64,000 nt of DNA, from positions 1 through 64,000 of the forward strand of contig JAFYNR010000012.1 of assembly GCA_017548045.1 (NCBI GenBank). Direction: 5' to 3'. Origin of the DNA: Clostridia bacterium. GTDB taxonomy: Bacteria > Bacillota > Clostridia > Oscillospirales > Acutalibacteraceae. Every line of letters begins with the position of its first letter. The first letter of the stretch is position 1. The notes beneath the pieces are model-generated. The model ran no database searches. It was not told the origin of the DNA and saw nothing but the letters and a program-made list of their open reading frames with translations. This document shows positions 12,368-19,973 of this stretch, piece after piece. Both the position numbers and the translations under genes were made by a program.

Positions 12368-12610
12368 TTATTCAATTTCCTGCTCAAGATTCTTGAATAA
12401 ATCAGAATCAAAAAATTCATCAAGTGTCATTTCCAGGCCGTCGCACAACATTTTTATTGTTACAACTCCGGGATTTTTGCTTGCTCCGTAAATGATGTTT
12501 TTGACCGTTGAGGGAGGAACTGCGGAGATACCTGCCAGACCGTTCACGGTAATTTTTCTTTCTTTGCAAAGCTCATGTATTCTTTCAGCAACCGCTTCTC
12601 TTGTCTTCAT
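12368..12610 (-). CDS. Small XRE-family HTH regulator
   Basis: 80 residues, essentially one Cro/CI-type helix-turn-helix: AVAERIHELCKERKITVNGL, then AGISAVPPSTVKNIIYGASK as the recognition-helix region, and TIKMLCDGLEMTLDEFF, the classic last helix. It is a cytoplasmic DNA-binding protein. Its start follows a GGAGGTAAAA site. It sits at the centre of the mirror-image sigma/LRR modules and is divergent from the sigma operon at 12824. Three AT-palindrome repeats in the shared upstream region (12621-12722) are its likely operators, giving autoregulation and possibly control of the sigma operon (inference). Confidence 0.88.
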   Translation of the reverse strand: MKTREAVAERIHELCKERKITVNGLAGISAVPPSTVKNIIYGASKNPGVVTIKMLCDGLEMTLDEFFDSDLFKNLEQEIE

Positions 12611-12620
12611 TTTTACCTCC

Positions 12621-12722
12621 GACTATATATAGACATAGTTTCAGTATAGAATTATTTAAAGAAATTATTAGACTATATATAGACTTTTTAACAAAAATAT
12701 ATATAATAGTTTATATATAGTC
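12621..12722. promoter_or_regulatory. Three TATATA palindromic boxes, candidate XRE operators
   Basis: GACTATATATAGAC occurs at 12621-12634 and 12671-12684, and the related inverted box GTTTATATATAGTC at 12709-12722, running on into TATATAT. They fill the divergent region between the XRE gene and the ECF promoter at 12775. Confidence 0.6.
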
Positions 12723-12774
12723 TATATATCTGGCGGATACACTTCAAAAATATCTGAATTTTCTCAAAAATCAA

Positions 12775-12802
12775 TGAACCGATTTCAATTTTTGCTCGTC
12801 TA
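12775..12802 (+). promoter_or_regulatory. ECF-sigma-type promoter P1 (sigma operon)
   Basis: TGAACC-N16-CGTCTA, continuing AATGGGTGAAA. It is the same as P2 at 16934 and P3 at 18430 in both boxes and spacing. It matches the AAC/CGTC layout of ECF promoters. It drives the operon that encodes an ECF-type sigma factor, so autoregulation is likely. Confidence 0.8.
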
Positions 12803-12823
12803 ATGGGTGAAAGGAGGAGGAAA

Positions 12824-13063
12824 ATGAACGTCGGTTCAATAAAAAAAAGAGTGAATCTTGATGGGTTTCACTCCTTGGATATATCAGTTTATGAAGAAAA
12901 GAAAACAGTAATCACCGAGCTTGTAACGCTTGATGAAGACCCCGTTATGATTTATGCAGAAAAATTTGACGAGCCGTGTGATTATCTGAAAAAAGGAATC
13001 CGCAAGGGTATAGAATATCTGACTGCGAAGGAGGATATATGGAAGTCGATAAACAAAGGATAG
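12824..13063 (+). CDS. Small protein of unknown function, coupled to the sigma gene
   Basis: 79 residues (MNVGSIKKRVNLDGFHSLDI start). The ATG at 12824 has AAGGAGGAGG 3-12 bases upstream. An in-frame ATG at 12803 lies inside the promoter -10 and cannot be the start. No signal peptide or membrane segment. It is acidic with a lysine-rich C-terminus, and its last 25 bp overlap the start of the sigma gene, implying translational coupling. No family recognised. Position suggests a partner or inhibitor of the sigma factor, but nothing in the sequence proves it. Confidence 0.75.
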   Translation: MNVGSIKKRVNLDGFHSLDISVYEEKKTVITELVTLDEDPVMIYAEKFDEPCDYLKKGIRKGIEYLTAKEDIWKSINKG

Positions 13064-14688
13064 CCGGGCTTGTAGCAAAATTACAAAGCGGTGACAAATC
13101 CGCTTTTGACGAACTCTACAAGCTGACGAGTGAAAGAGCATATTTTGTTGCTCTTGAATTCACAAAGAATAATCAGGATGCGGAAGATATCCTGCAGGAA
13201 AGCTACATAAAAGCACTTTCAAAAATCAACGAGCTTGATAAACCCGAAAGTTTTTCGAGCTGGCTCAATCAGATTGTTGCCAACAAGAGCAAGGATTTCC
13301 TTAAAAAGAAAAAGCCGATGCTTTTAAACAGTGATGAAGAAGAAACAGATGCAACCGAGCTTTTACCCGATGAGGATATTTCGTTCAGTCCCGAAGAAAA
13401 TCTTGACCAGACCGAGCTTCAGAAAGCAGTCATGGAAGTGCTCGATGAGTTGAGCGAAGAAAAAAGAGCCTGCGTTCTGATGATGTATTTTGAAGAACTC
13501 AGTGTCGGCGAAATCGCAGAAACTCTTGAAATTCCCGAAGGAACTGTTAAAACAAGATTGTTCTCCGCACGCAAGGATTTGAAAGAGAAATTCTCAAAAA
13601 GAGGAATCACCTCTGCCTACAGCATTGCACCTATCGGAGTTGTTATCTGGGCACTTCGCGGAATGTCGGATGCTGTTTCAAAAACATTCGTCCGCTCAGG
13701 TGCGTCAGCCAAGGTTTTCGCAGGAATTTCCGTTGCGGGAGCAGGAACGGCGGCAGGTGTTGCAGTTGCAGGAACAACGGCAGCAACAACCGCAGCGGCA
13801 GTCGGTACAGGTACAGCAACCGCCATAGGTGCGGCAGCAACGGGTACGGGAATAGCAGCCAAGATAGCGGCATTGACAGTTGCACAGAAAGTTATCGCAG
13901 GCGTTTCCGTAGCGGCGGTAGTGGCAGGAGGAACAGCGGGAGTTGTTACGGTTGTGAATAATGATAAAAAAGACGACCTCTCAACAACCGCTTACACCGA
14001 AGAATACACCACCGCACCGAGCTTTGAAACAACGTTTGCAATTGAGGCGTTGGGCACGGTCGAATTCTCGGAAACAACAGAGCTGTCAAGCAACGAATCA
14101 AGAACCATCGACAGTTCAACATCAAAGAATTCAACAACCAATACTCAAAGCACAACCGGAAAAACAACCATAAATTCATCTTTAACATCCGTTGAAAAAA
14201 CAACAACCAAGAAACAAACTACTACTCAGAAATCAACCACCACAACGAAGAAGCAGACTACAACCTCGACCAAGGCAATCACAACTCAAAAGCCTACCAC
14301 AACCAAGGTGACCACAACGGAAGAAGAAACTACAACGAAGAAAGTCACCACAACAAAAGAAACAACCACCAAAAAGCAAACTACAACCACAAAACCGACT
14401 ACAACGGTTAAGGAAACAACAACTGCCAAAGTGCCTGAGGTCGGATACACCACACCCGTAAGCGAAGGCACTGGAATTGCTGTTGTCAAGATATCAATAA
14501 TTAATCTTGATAATACTGTTGAGAAAATAATAAATTACACTGTTCCTTCAGGAACAGTGATGACAGAAGATTATTTATACTCGCTCTGCGAATCGGCAGG
14601 GTATTATCCGGACTTCGGATTCGACGGTGATGCAGTGGGCAAAACCGCACAAGCGGGTGAAACTTATACCGTTGATGCAAAATTATAA
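13039..14688 (+). CDS. ECF-type sigma factor fused to membrane segment and Thr-rich stalk (second paralogue)
   Basis: 549 residues. Region 2 is at about 20-92 (FDELYKLTSERAYFVALEFT, EDILQESYIKALSKI, SWLNQIVANKSKDFLKKKK) and region 4 at about 132-187 (LSEEKRACVLMMYFEELSVG, PEGTVKTRLFSARKDLKEKF). An Ala/Gly-rich linker leads to a hydrophobic helix at about 285-307 (QKVIAGVSVAAVVAGG), NNDKKDD, and a long Thr/Lys/Gln stalk (about 315-475). The C-terminal domain of about 65 residues aligns by eye with that of the 10591-12114 protein (VKI..., Y.VPSGTVMTEDYL, GETYTVDAKL). The start codon follows AAGGAGGATAT inside the upstream gene. It is transcribed from the ECF promoter P1 and followed 18 bp later by an LRR gene. 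Membrane tethering with proteolytic release is inferred. Confidence 0.86.
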   Translation: MEVDKQRIAGLVAKLQSGDKSAFDELYKLTSERAYFVALEFTKNNQDAEDILQESYIKALSKINELDKPESFSSWLNQIVANKSKDFLKKKKPMLLNSDEEETDATELLPDEDISFSPEENLDQTELQKAVMEVLDELSEEKRACVLMMYFEELSVGEIAETLEIPEGTVKTRLFSARKDLKEKFSKRGITSAYSIAPIGVVIWALRGMSDAVSKTFVRSGASAKVFAGISVAGAGTAAGVAVAGTTAATTAAAVGTGTATAIGAAATGTGIAAKIAALTVAQKVIAGVSVAAVVAGGTAGVVTVVNNDKKDDLSTTAYTEEYTTAPSFETTFAIEALGTVEFSETTELSSNESRTIDSSTSKNSTTNTQSTTGKTTINSSLTSVEKTTTKKQTTTQKSTTTTKKQTTTSTKAITTQKPTTTKVTTTEEETTTKKVTTTKETTTKKQTTTTKPTTTVKETTTAKVPEVGYTTPVSEGTGIAVVKISIINLDNTVEKIINYTVPSGTVMTEDYLYSLCESAGYYPDFGFDGDAVGKTAQAGETYTVDAKL

Positions 14689-14706
14689 TTACAGGAGAGA
14701 AAAAAC

Positions 14707-16884
14707 ATGTCAACAAAAACAATAAAAAAGTTTACGGCACTTTTACTTTCAATGATTTTATCCGCAAGTATTTTTCTTATGCCCGGTTTTTTTGCCGGTG
14801 CGGCAGATTCCGAAGAAATGAGCTGGAGTTTTGACAGCGAAACGGGAAAACTCACCCTCAGCGGTAACGGACCGATGGAAAAATTTATAGAAATCGGAAA
14901 CGGGGCTGTTCCCTGGTATGAACATTCTGACAGCATCAAAGAGCTTTATATTAACGAAGGAATTACAACAATCTGTCAACCTGCATTTGAGGAATCAGAA
15001 AGTCTCGAAAAGGTTACCATTCCTTCATCGGTAAAAAAAATTGCAGATCATGCATTTTTATACTGTGAGGTTCTTGAAAGCATAACAATTCCTGACGGTG
15101 TTGTTGAAATAGGCGAAAGTGCATTTAACGCATGCCTTGCGCTTAAAACAGTCAACATCGGCAACGATTTGACCGAAATTGGCCACAGTGCTTTTTACAA
15201 TTGTCCCTCAATTGAAAGTTTTATAGTCGGTTCCGAAAATCCCGCTTTTTCAAGTGACGAACACGGCGTGCTTTTCAACAAAGATAAAACAGAGCTTATT
15301 CAGTATCCCAGCGGCAATACACGAGAATCTTATAATGTTCCCGATGGAGTAGAAAATATTGCTGCAGAATCATTCATGGATGCTTCTGCTCTTGTGAATA
15401 TTTCACTTCCCGATTCTGTAACATACATCGGCGGTAATCCTTTTGGCGGCACGGCCTTTTTTGACACTCCTGCTAACTGGACAGACGGAATACTTTATAT
15501 AAATGACAAATATTTGATTTCAGCAGGATCCGGAGATGAAATTTCCGGAGCTTATGAAGTCAGAGAAGGCACAAAGGTTATTGCCGGCTGTGCTTTTATG
15601 AGCTGTGATTCAATGACAAGTGTAACCATTCCCGCAAGTGTTGTTTCTGTAGGTGAATCTGCTTTCAGATGTCCGTATCTCACCGAGATAATCGTTGACG
15701 AAGAAAGCGAATACTTAACAAGTGTTGATAATGTTCTTTTCTCAAAAGACATGAGCGAGCTTATTTGTTATCCTATGGCCAAAACGGAAACGAGCTATGA
15801 GATTCCTTCAGGAGTTACCAGAATAGCTGACTTTGCCTTTGAACTTTCACCCTTATCTGATATTGTTATTCCCGAAGGTGTAACCGAAATAGGAGAATGG
15901 GCTTTTTGCGCAAACTATGATCTTTCGAAAGTGATCCTTCCCGAAAGTCTTATTGATATCGCATATTCGGCATTTTATTACTGTACAGAACTCGAAACAG
16001 TAAGCTTCGGAAGCATGTTACAGCGCATTGACAAAAAAGCATTTCTTGAATGCGGAATCAAGGATGTCTACTATAACGGCACAGAAAAAGACTGGGAAAA
16101 GGTTATTATTTTAAGCGGCAACGATGCATTGCTTAATGCTGAATTCCATGCATTGCATATAGAACTTGAAGCAAACAACATTATAATATCATATCCTGCT
16201 GACTGCTTTGATGAAGAAGTAACTTTCTCTATTGAAAACCTGAACGGAACTTCGGACGAAATAGCAGGCGGTATCTATGATACTGAAAATCGCAAACGTA
16301 TCGGTTTATACAGCATAAAGCCGCTGAATGCAGCTTCTGAAGTTGTTCAGCCCACAGGCAAGGTTGAAATCAGACTGCCGTTCACAAAGGTCGAGGAAGA
16401 AGACGTAACATATATCATTTATCATGTGTTTATGGATGGTGTCCGTGAAAAGTTTACAACCAATCCTAAGGCTGCAACAGATAAGCTTCTTCGTATCGTT
16501 GACGGATATTATGTGATTGAAGTTGATCATTTCAGTGAATTTGTAATATGTGCCGAACTCAACGAAACAGGTTCCGACCCCGCTGAAAAAACCGTTGCCT
16601 CAATCTCAATCGCATCGCTTCCCGCAAAAACAGCTTACATCTACAGAAACGGAAATCTTGACCTTTCAGGTCTCGCTCTCACCGTTACATATTCCGACGG
16701 AACGACCGAAACAGTAACAGACACTTCAAAAATGAATGTTTCGGGATTTGATAACAGCAAAACCGGCAAGCAGGCCATTACCGTTGAGTATGAAGGCGTA
16801 TCAGCAAAATTCGATGTCACCGTTTCATATGTTTGGTGGCAGTGGATAATCAGAATTCTCCTTCTCGGTTTCCTTTGGTATTGA
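14707..16884 (+). CDS. Secreted BspA-like LRR protein with hydrophobic C-tail (second paralogue)
   Basis: 725 residues. Signal peptide about 1-32 (MPGFFAGAADSEE junction). The N-terminal beta segment (MSWSFDSETGKLTLSGNGPM) resembles those in the two other LRR proteins. LRR_5 repeats fill about 70-470 (for example IADHAFLYCEVLESITIPDG, IGEWAFCANYDLSKVILPES), broken by an insert with the free-strand motif FFDTPANWTDGILYINDKYL that is also in the paralogues. A beta region ending VIEVDHFSEFVICAEL, an Ig-like domain with YSDGTTETVTD, and the tail WWQWIIRILLLGFLWY follow. InlB-type repeats of the 8048-10573 paralogue are absent. It is third gene of the P1 operon. Surface ligand binding is inferred. 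Confidence 0.86.
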   Translation: MSTKTIKKFTALLLSMILSASIFLMPGFFAGAADSEEMSWSFDSETGKLTLSGNGPMEKFIEIGNGAVPWYEHSDSIKELYINEGITTICQPAFEESESLEKVTIPSSVKKIADHAFLYCEVLESITIPDGVVEIGESAFNACLALKTVNIGNDLTEIGHSAFYNCPSIESFIVGSENPAFSSDEHGVLFNKDKTELIQYPSGNTRESYNVPDGVENIAAESFMDASALVNISLPDSVTYIGGNPFGGTAFFDTPANWTDGILYINDKYLISAGSGDEISGAYEVREGTKVIAGCAFMSCDSMTSVTIPASVVSVGESAFRCPYLTEIIVDEESEYLTSVDNVLFSKDMSELICYPMAKTETSYEIPSGVTRIADFAFELSPLSDIVIPEGVTEIGEWAFCANYDLSKVILPESLIDIAYSAFYYCTELETVSFGSMLQRIDKKAFLECGIKDVYYNGTEKDWEKVIILSGNDALLNAEFHALHIELEANNIIISYPADCFDEEVTFSIENLNGTSDEIAGGIYDTENRKRIGLYSIKPLNAASEVVQPTGKVEIRLPFTKVEEEDVTYIIYHVFMDGVREKFTTNPKAATDKLLRIVDGYYVIEVDHFSEFVICAELNETGSDPAEKTVASISIASLPAKTAYIYRNGNLDLSGLALTVTYSDGTTETVTDTSKMNVSGFDNSKTGKQAITVEYEGVSAKFDVTVSYVWWQWIIRILLLGFLWY

Positions 16885-16933
16885 TATAATCTGAAAAAGT
16901 TTTTAAAAATTTCGAAAAAATTTCAAAAAATAA

Positions 16934-16961
16934 TGAACCGAAATCAAAACTCCCTCGTCTA
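16934..16961 (+). promoter_or_regulatory. ECF-sigma-type promoter P2 (lipoprotein gene)
   Basis: TGAACC-N16-CGTCTA, then AATAGGTGAAAGGGCAAG, 69 bp upstream of the lipoprotein start. The downstream bases are also shared with P3, so the repeat extends past the -10. Confidence 0.8.
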
Positions 16962-17029
16962 ATAGGTGAAAGGGCAAGTAAAGAGATTAAATCTTTGCAA
17001 AAAAAGATCTATTAAAGGAGAAAAAGATT

Positions 17030-18331
17030 ATGTCGAAGAAAACCAAAATCAATTACACACAAACAATTAAATCAATAATTTCAGTTTGCCTTTGTGCGCT
17101 GACAGTAATCCTGAGCTTATGTTCTTGCTCTGTGTCAAATAACGGATTGGATGAAAACCTTGAGAATACCGTTCAAGCAGAAAAAGTCGGCAAAGGCAAA
17201 CGCATCGACCTTAAGGATTATGTAACAGTTGATTATATTTCCGAAGTAACTACAGTTGAAACGGTTTACAGTACTCTCGCAGAGCCTGTTCTCACTGTTA
17301 ATTATGATGCGCTCAAAGAGAGCATCGACACCAAAAAGGCAATAAAATTTTGCAAAGAAACACTTTTGATGGATGATGCATCTGCCGAATTGTATATCAG
17401 CACATTTTCAGTTGAAGAATTTTTTACAATCCGTTTTAAAGAAGAGTACCGTTTTCTTGCTAACGGAGATTTGATGGTGGTTGAGGCACTTCCTTCGAGT
17501 CAGTTTGAATATTATGAAATAGATATTGCGGATATTGCAAACGGTCTTGGTATCTCTTTTGAAAAAGAGTCGCAAATTGAAGTAAGCGGTCTTGCTCTTG
17601 CAAAGGAACTCGATTTGTTTGTCGGAATTGAAAACATTGTTCATTTCAAGGGAAGAAACGGAACCGGAGAAATCTATTTTGAAGTTCCCGAAGATTACAG
17701 CATTAAGATTGACGATTTTTATCTCAAGAAAAACGAACGCAAAAAAGATGAAATCACCATTATGCGCAACGGAGAATATATTTGTTCATACAGTTTCTAT
17801 TCCGATACATATACGGAGAACAACAGAACAATGACAAGAAAAGATTGGTCAAAAGGTGAAAGTGTAACACTCCGTGCAAGCACAGGCAGCGGATACCGTT
17901 TCGATTATACTCTTGCAGAACTCGGATATGTTGCAAAATCCTATGAATATAAAGGGATTGTTGTTCCTGATCTCGGTACTGCAATAACAACTGCAAACCA
18001 GCTCGACACAAACGATATTGAACAAATAAAAAAAGCAGTATATGACAAGGTGTCTGAAAACAACAAGAATGTTGAAATCATTTCTGCATATTTCGGAACA
18101 ATCAAACCTGATGAAATTTACAGCGAAGCAGATAAATATTACATTGCCGTTATATTCTCCGGTTCAGTTTACGGAGGAACAAAATACGGTCACTGTGACT
18201 CAGAGGTTATTGCAAAATATGATTCAGGCGAATTGAATATAGAATTCAAGCCCGGTTATCTTTACAATAAAACAGCAGAACAAACAGAAGAAAAGCTCTC
18301 AGACAAATATACTTATGAAAAGCTGTTCTGA
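17030..18331 (+). CDS. Predicted lipoprotein of unknown function
   Basis: 433 residues. The basic N-terminus (MSKKTKINYTQTIKS), a hydrophobic core and LSLCSCS give a lipobox-like site with the modified Cys near residue 34. The mature part is acidic, mixed alpha/beta, without recognised motifs. It contains DFYLKKNERKKDEITIMRNG and several Tyr-rich strands; no catalytic signature is seen. The ATG at 17030 follows AAAGGAGAAAAAG. It is a single-gene unit with its own ECF promoter P2 and a terminator at 18365, so it looks like a direct member of the sigma regulon. Outer-face membrane location is predicted. Confidence 0.78.
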   Translation: MSKKTKINYTQTIKSIISVCLCALTVILSLCSCSVSNNGLDENLENTVQAEKVGKGKRIDLKDYVTVDYISEVTTVETVYSTLAEPVLTVNYDALKESIDTKKAIKFCKETLLMDDASAELYISTFSVEEFFTIRFKEEYRFLANGDLMVVEALPSSQFEYYEIDIADIANGLGISFEKESQIEVSGLALAKELDLFVGIENIVHFKGRNGTGEIYFEVPEDYSIKIDDFYLKKNERKKDEITIMRNGEYICSYSFYSDTYTENNRTMTRKDWSKGESVTLRASTGSGYRFDYTLAELGYVAKSYEYKGIVVPDLGTAITTANQLDTNDIEQIKKAVYDKVSENNKNVEIISAYFGTIKPDEIYSEADKYYIAVIFSGSVYGGTKYGHCDSEVIAKYDSGELNIEFKPGYLYNKTAEQTEEKLSDKYTYEKLF

Positions 18332-18364
18332 TGATTGTCAACAATAATAATTTTTGAACTAATT

Positions 18365-18399
18365 AGGCCACAGCTGCTATAGTTGTGGCCTGATTTTTT
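18365..18399 (+). terminator. Terminator after the lipoprotein gene
   Basis: 8-bp core stem AGGCCACA/TGTGGCCT followed by GATTTTTT. Confidence 0.85.
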
Positions 18400-18429
18400 G
18401 AAAGAAATTTAAAATAATCAAAAAAATAA

Positions 18430-18457
18430 TGAACCGAAACGAAAACTCTCTCGTCTA
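18430..18457 (+). promoter_or_regulatory. ECF-sigma-type promoter P3 (DUF6273-LRR operon)
   Basis: TGAACC-N16-CGTCTA, then AATGGGTGAAAAGGCAA, 44 bp upstream of the start at 18502. Nearly identical to P2 over about 45 bp. Confidence 0.8.
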
Positions 18458-18501
18458 ATGGGTGAAAAGGCAAAACAACGGAATTCGAAGGAGGTTTTCA
18501 C

Positions 18502-19935
18502 ATGAAAGGTTTATTCAAAAAATTATTTTCTTTTTTTCTTGCGCTGATGATTACGGTCAGTGCAATCGTCACAAATGCTTCTGCAATTGAAGCTGATGAG
18601 TTTTTTGACGGTGCAACGGTTGAATTTGGTTCATATCCTCAGTCAAAGGTTACGGATGAAACTGTATTATCGGATCTTAATTCACTGGAACTGAGATGGA
18701 CTTATTATGATTATTACGCCGGCACATCAACGCAATATCCCACACAGTCTGTTATAGGCTCAATGAAACAGCTTGACTTTATGAAATACTGCGATGTGGA
18801 GCTTAACGGAGAGAAGTACAGGGCTGTATATATGGAAAAATACCGACCCAACAACACAACTCTTACCCCTATAGCAGATAACTCCCTTATTGATGCTTAC
18901 GGTTACAAGCTCAGAACCGTTTATTGGTTCAGATACGAGCCTATTAAATGGACGGTTCTCGATGCTGAAAGCGGAATTATGATGACAACAGACAGTATTG
19001 ATGCCCAACCCTTCAATAATAATCAGTATTCAAAAAACAATCTCATCTACTCCGACCAATATACTGATTTTGCAGACGATTACAACACAAGCTCAATCAG
19101 AGATTGGCTCAATAACGATTTCTTTTCAATCGCTTTCAGCTCCGAAGATACAGACTCAATGCTGAAGACGGATGTTGTTACGGATTCTGAAACAACCAAC
19201 GATTATGTTTATCTTCTTTCTGCTGAGGAAACGGTAAATCCCGATTACGGATTCAGTGCGGACACAACGGAAAGAGACGTTGCAAGAAGAGCAGACAGCA
19301 CCGACTACGCAATTTCGCAGGGCCTTATTATTCAGGCAAACGGCACAAACTGGTTCACACGCTCAACAGGCAATTCAGCCTTCGGTCACGGTGCTGTAAC
19401 AGGTGTTAATCATTCGGGAAATCTGAACACCAATTTTTCCGTAAGTGCCTGCACGCTCGGCATCAGACCCGTTATAAAAATCAATCCCGAAAAGCTTGAA
19501 AATCCTTATGTATGCCCCGAATGCGGTAAAGAGTTTTTCGGTGAAGATGCAACAAATGAACATATCGCTTATGAATCAAGCCTTAAAGTCAAAATCAAGA
19601 TTTATAACAACAAGGGAAACCAAACTGTTGACTGCGGAGAAAAGCTTAAACTTGCAGCTGTTACAACCAATAAACCTGCAGGTTCAAAAATATACTGGTA
19701 TGTTAACGGTGTTAAAAAAGGCGAAGGAACAACCTTTGAACTATCGGCATCAAGTGATGTTACCGTAACCGTAAAACTTGTTGATTCAAACGGAACCCCA
19801 TACAGAACTGTAAGTGGAAAAGAACTTTCTGATTCAGAAAAAATCAATGTAAAATCAGGCTTTTTTCAAAGAATAATAGCTTTTTTCAGGGATCTGTTTA
19901 AAATAGAGCGAATTATTATCCAGGGACTTAATTAA
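18502..19935 (+). CDS. Secreted DUF6273-like protein with Cys motif and Ig-like domain
   Basis: 477 residues. Signal peptide 1-28 (NASAIEADE). The region 30-335 matches my memory of DUF6273: VEFGSYPQS at the start, a central SIRDWLNNDFF, VYLLSAEET, and the terminal RSTGNSAFGHG...LGIRPVIKI. A short CPECGKEFFG motif (about 340) resembles a zinc-ribbon half. An Ig-like strand set (KLKLAAVTTNKPAGSKIYWY) follows, and an amphipathic end FFQRIIAFFRDLFK that could lie on a membrane. The start follows GAAGGAGG. It is first gene of the P3 operon. The function of DUF6273 is unknown. Confidence 0.78.
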   Translation: MKGLFKKLFSFFLALMITVSAIVTNASAIEADEFFDGATVEFGSYPQSKVTDETVLSDLNSLELRWTYYDYYAGTSTQYPTQSVIGSMKQLDFMKYCDVELNGEKYRAVYMEKYRPNNTTLTPIADNSLIDAYGYKLRTVYWFRYEPIKWTVLDAESGIMMTTDSIDAQPFNNNQYSKNNLIYSDQYTDFADDYNTSSIRDWLNNDFFSIAFSSEDTDSMLKTDVVTDSETTNDYVYLLSAEETVNPDYGFSADTTERDVARRADSTDYAISQGLIIQANGTNWFTRSTGNSAFGHGAVTGVNHSGNLNTNFSVSACTLGIRPVIKINPEKLENPYVCPECGKEFFGEDATNEHIAYESSLKVKIKIYNNKGNQTVDCGEKLKLAAVTTNKPAGSKIYWYVNGVKKGEGTTFELSASSDVTVTVKLVDSNGTPYRTVSGKELSDSEKINVKSGFFQRIIAFFRDLFKIERIIIQGLN

Positions 19936-19973
19936 GTCAATCTTTTTATCATAAAACAAAGGAGATAAATCAA

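Noticed and set aside
12803..12823. In-frame ATG at 12803 as the start of the small protein before the sigma gene
   Set aside because: It lies in the promoter -10 region; the ATG at 12824 has a perfect AAGGAGGAGG.
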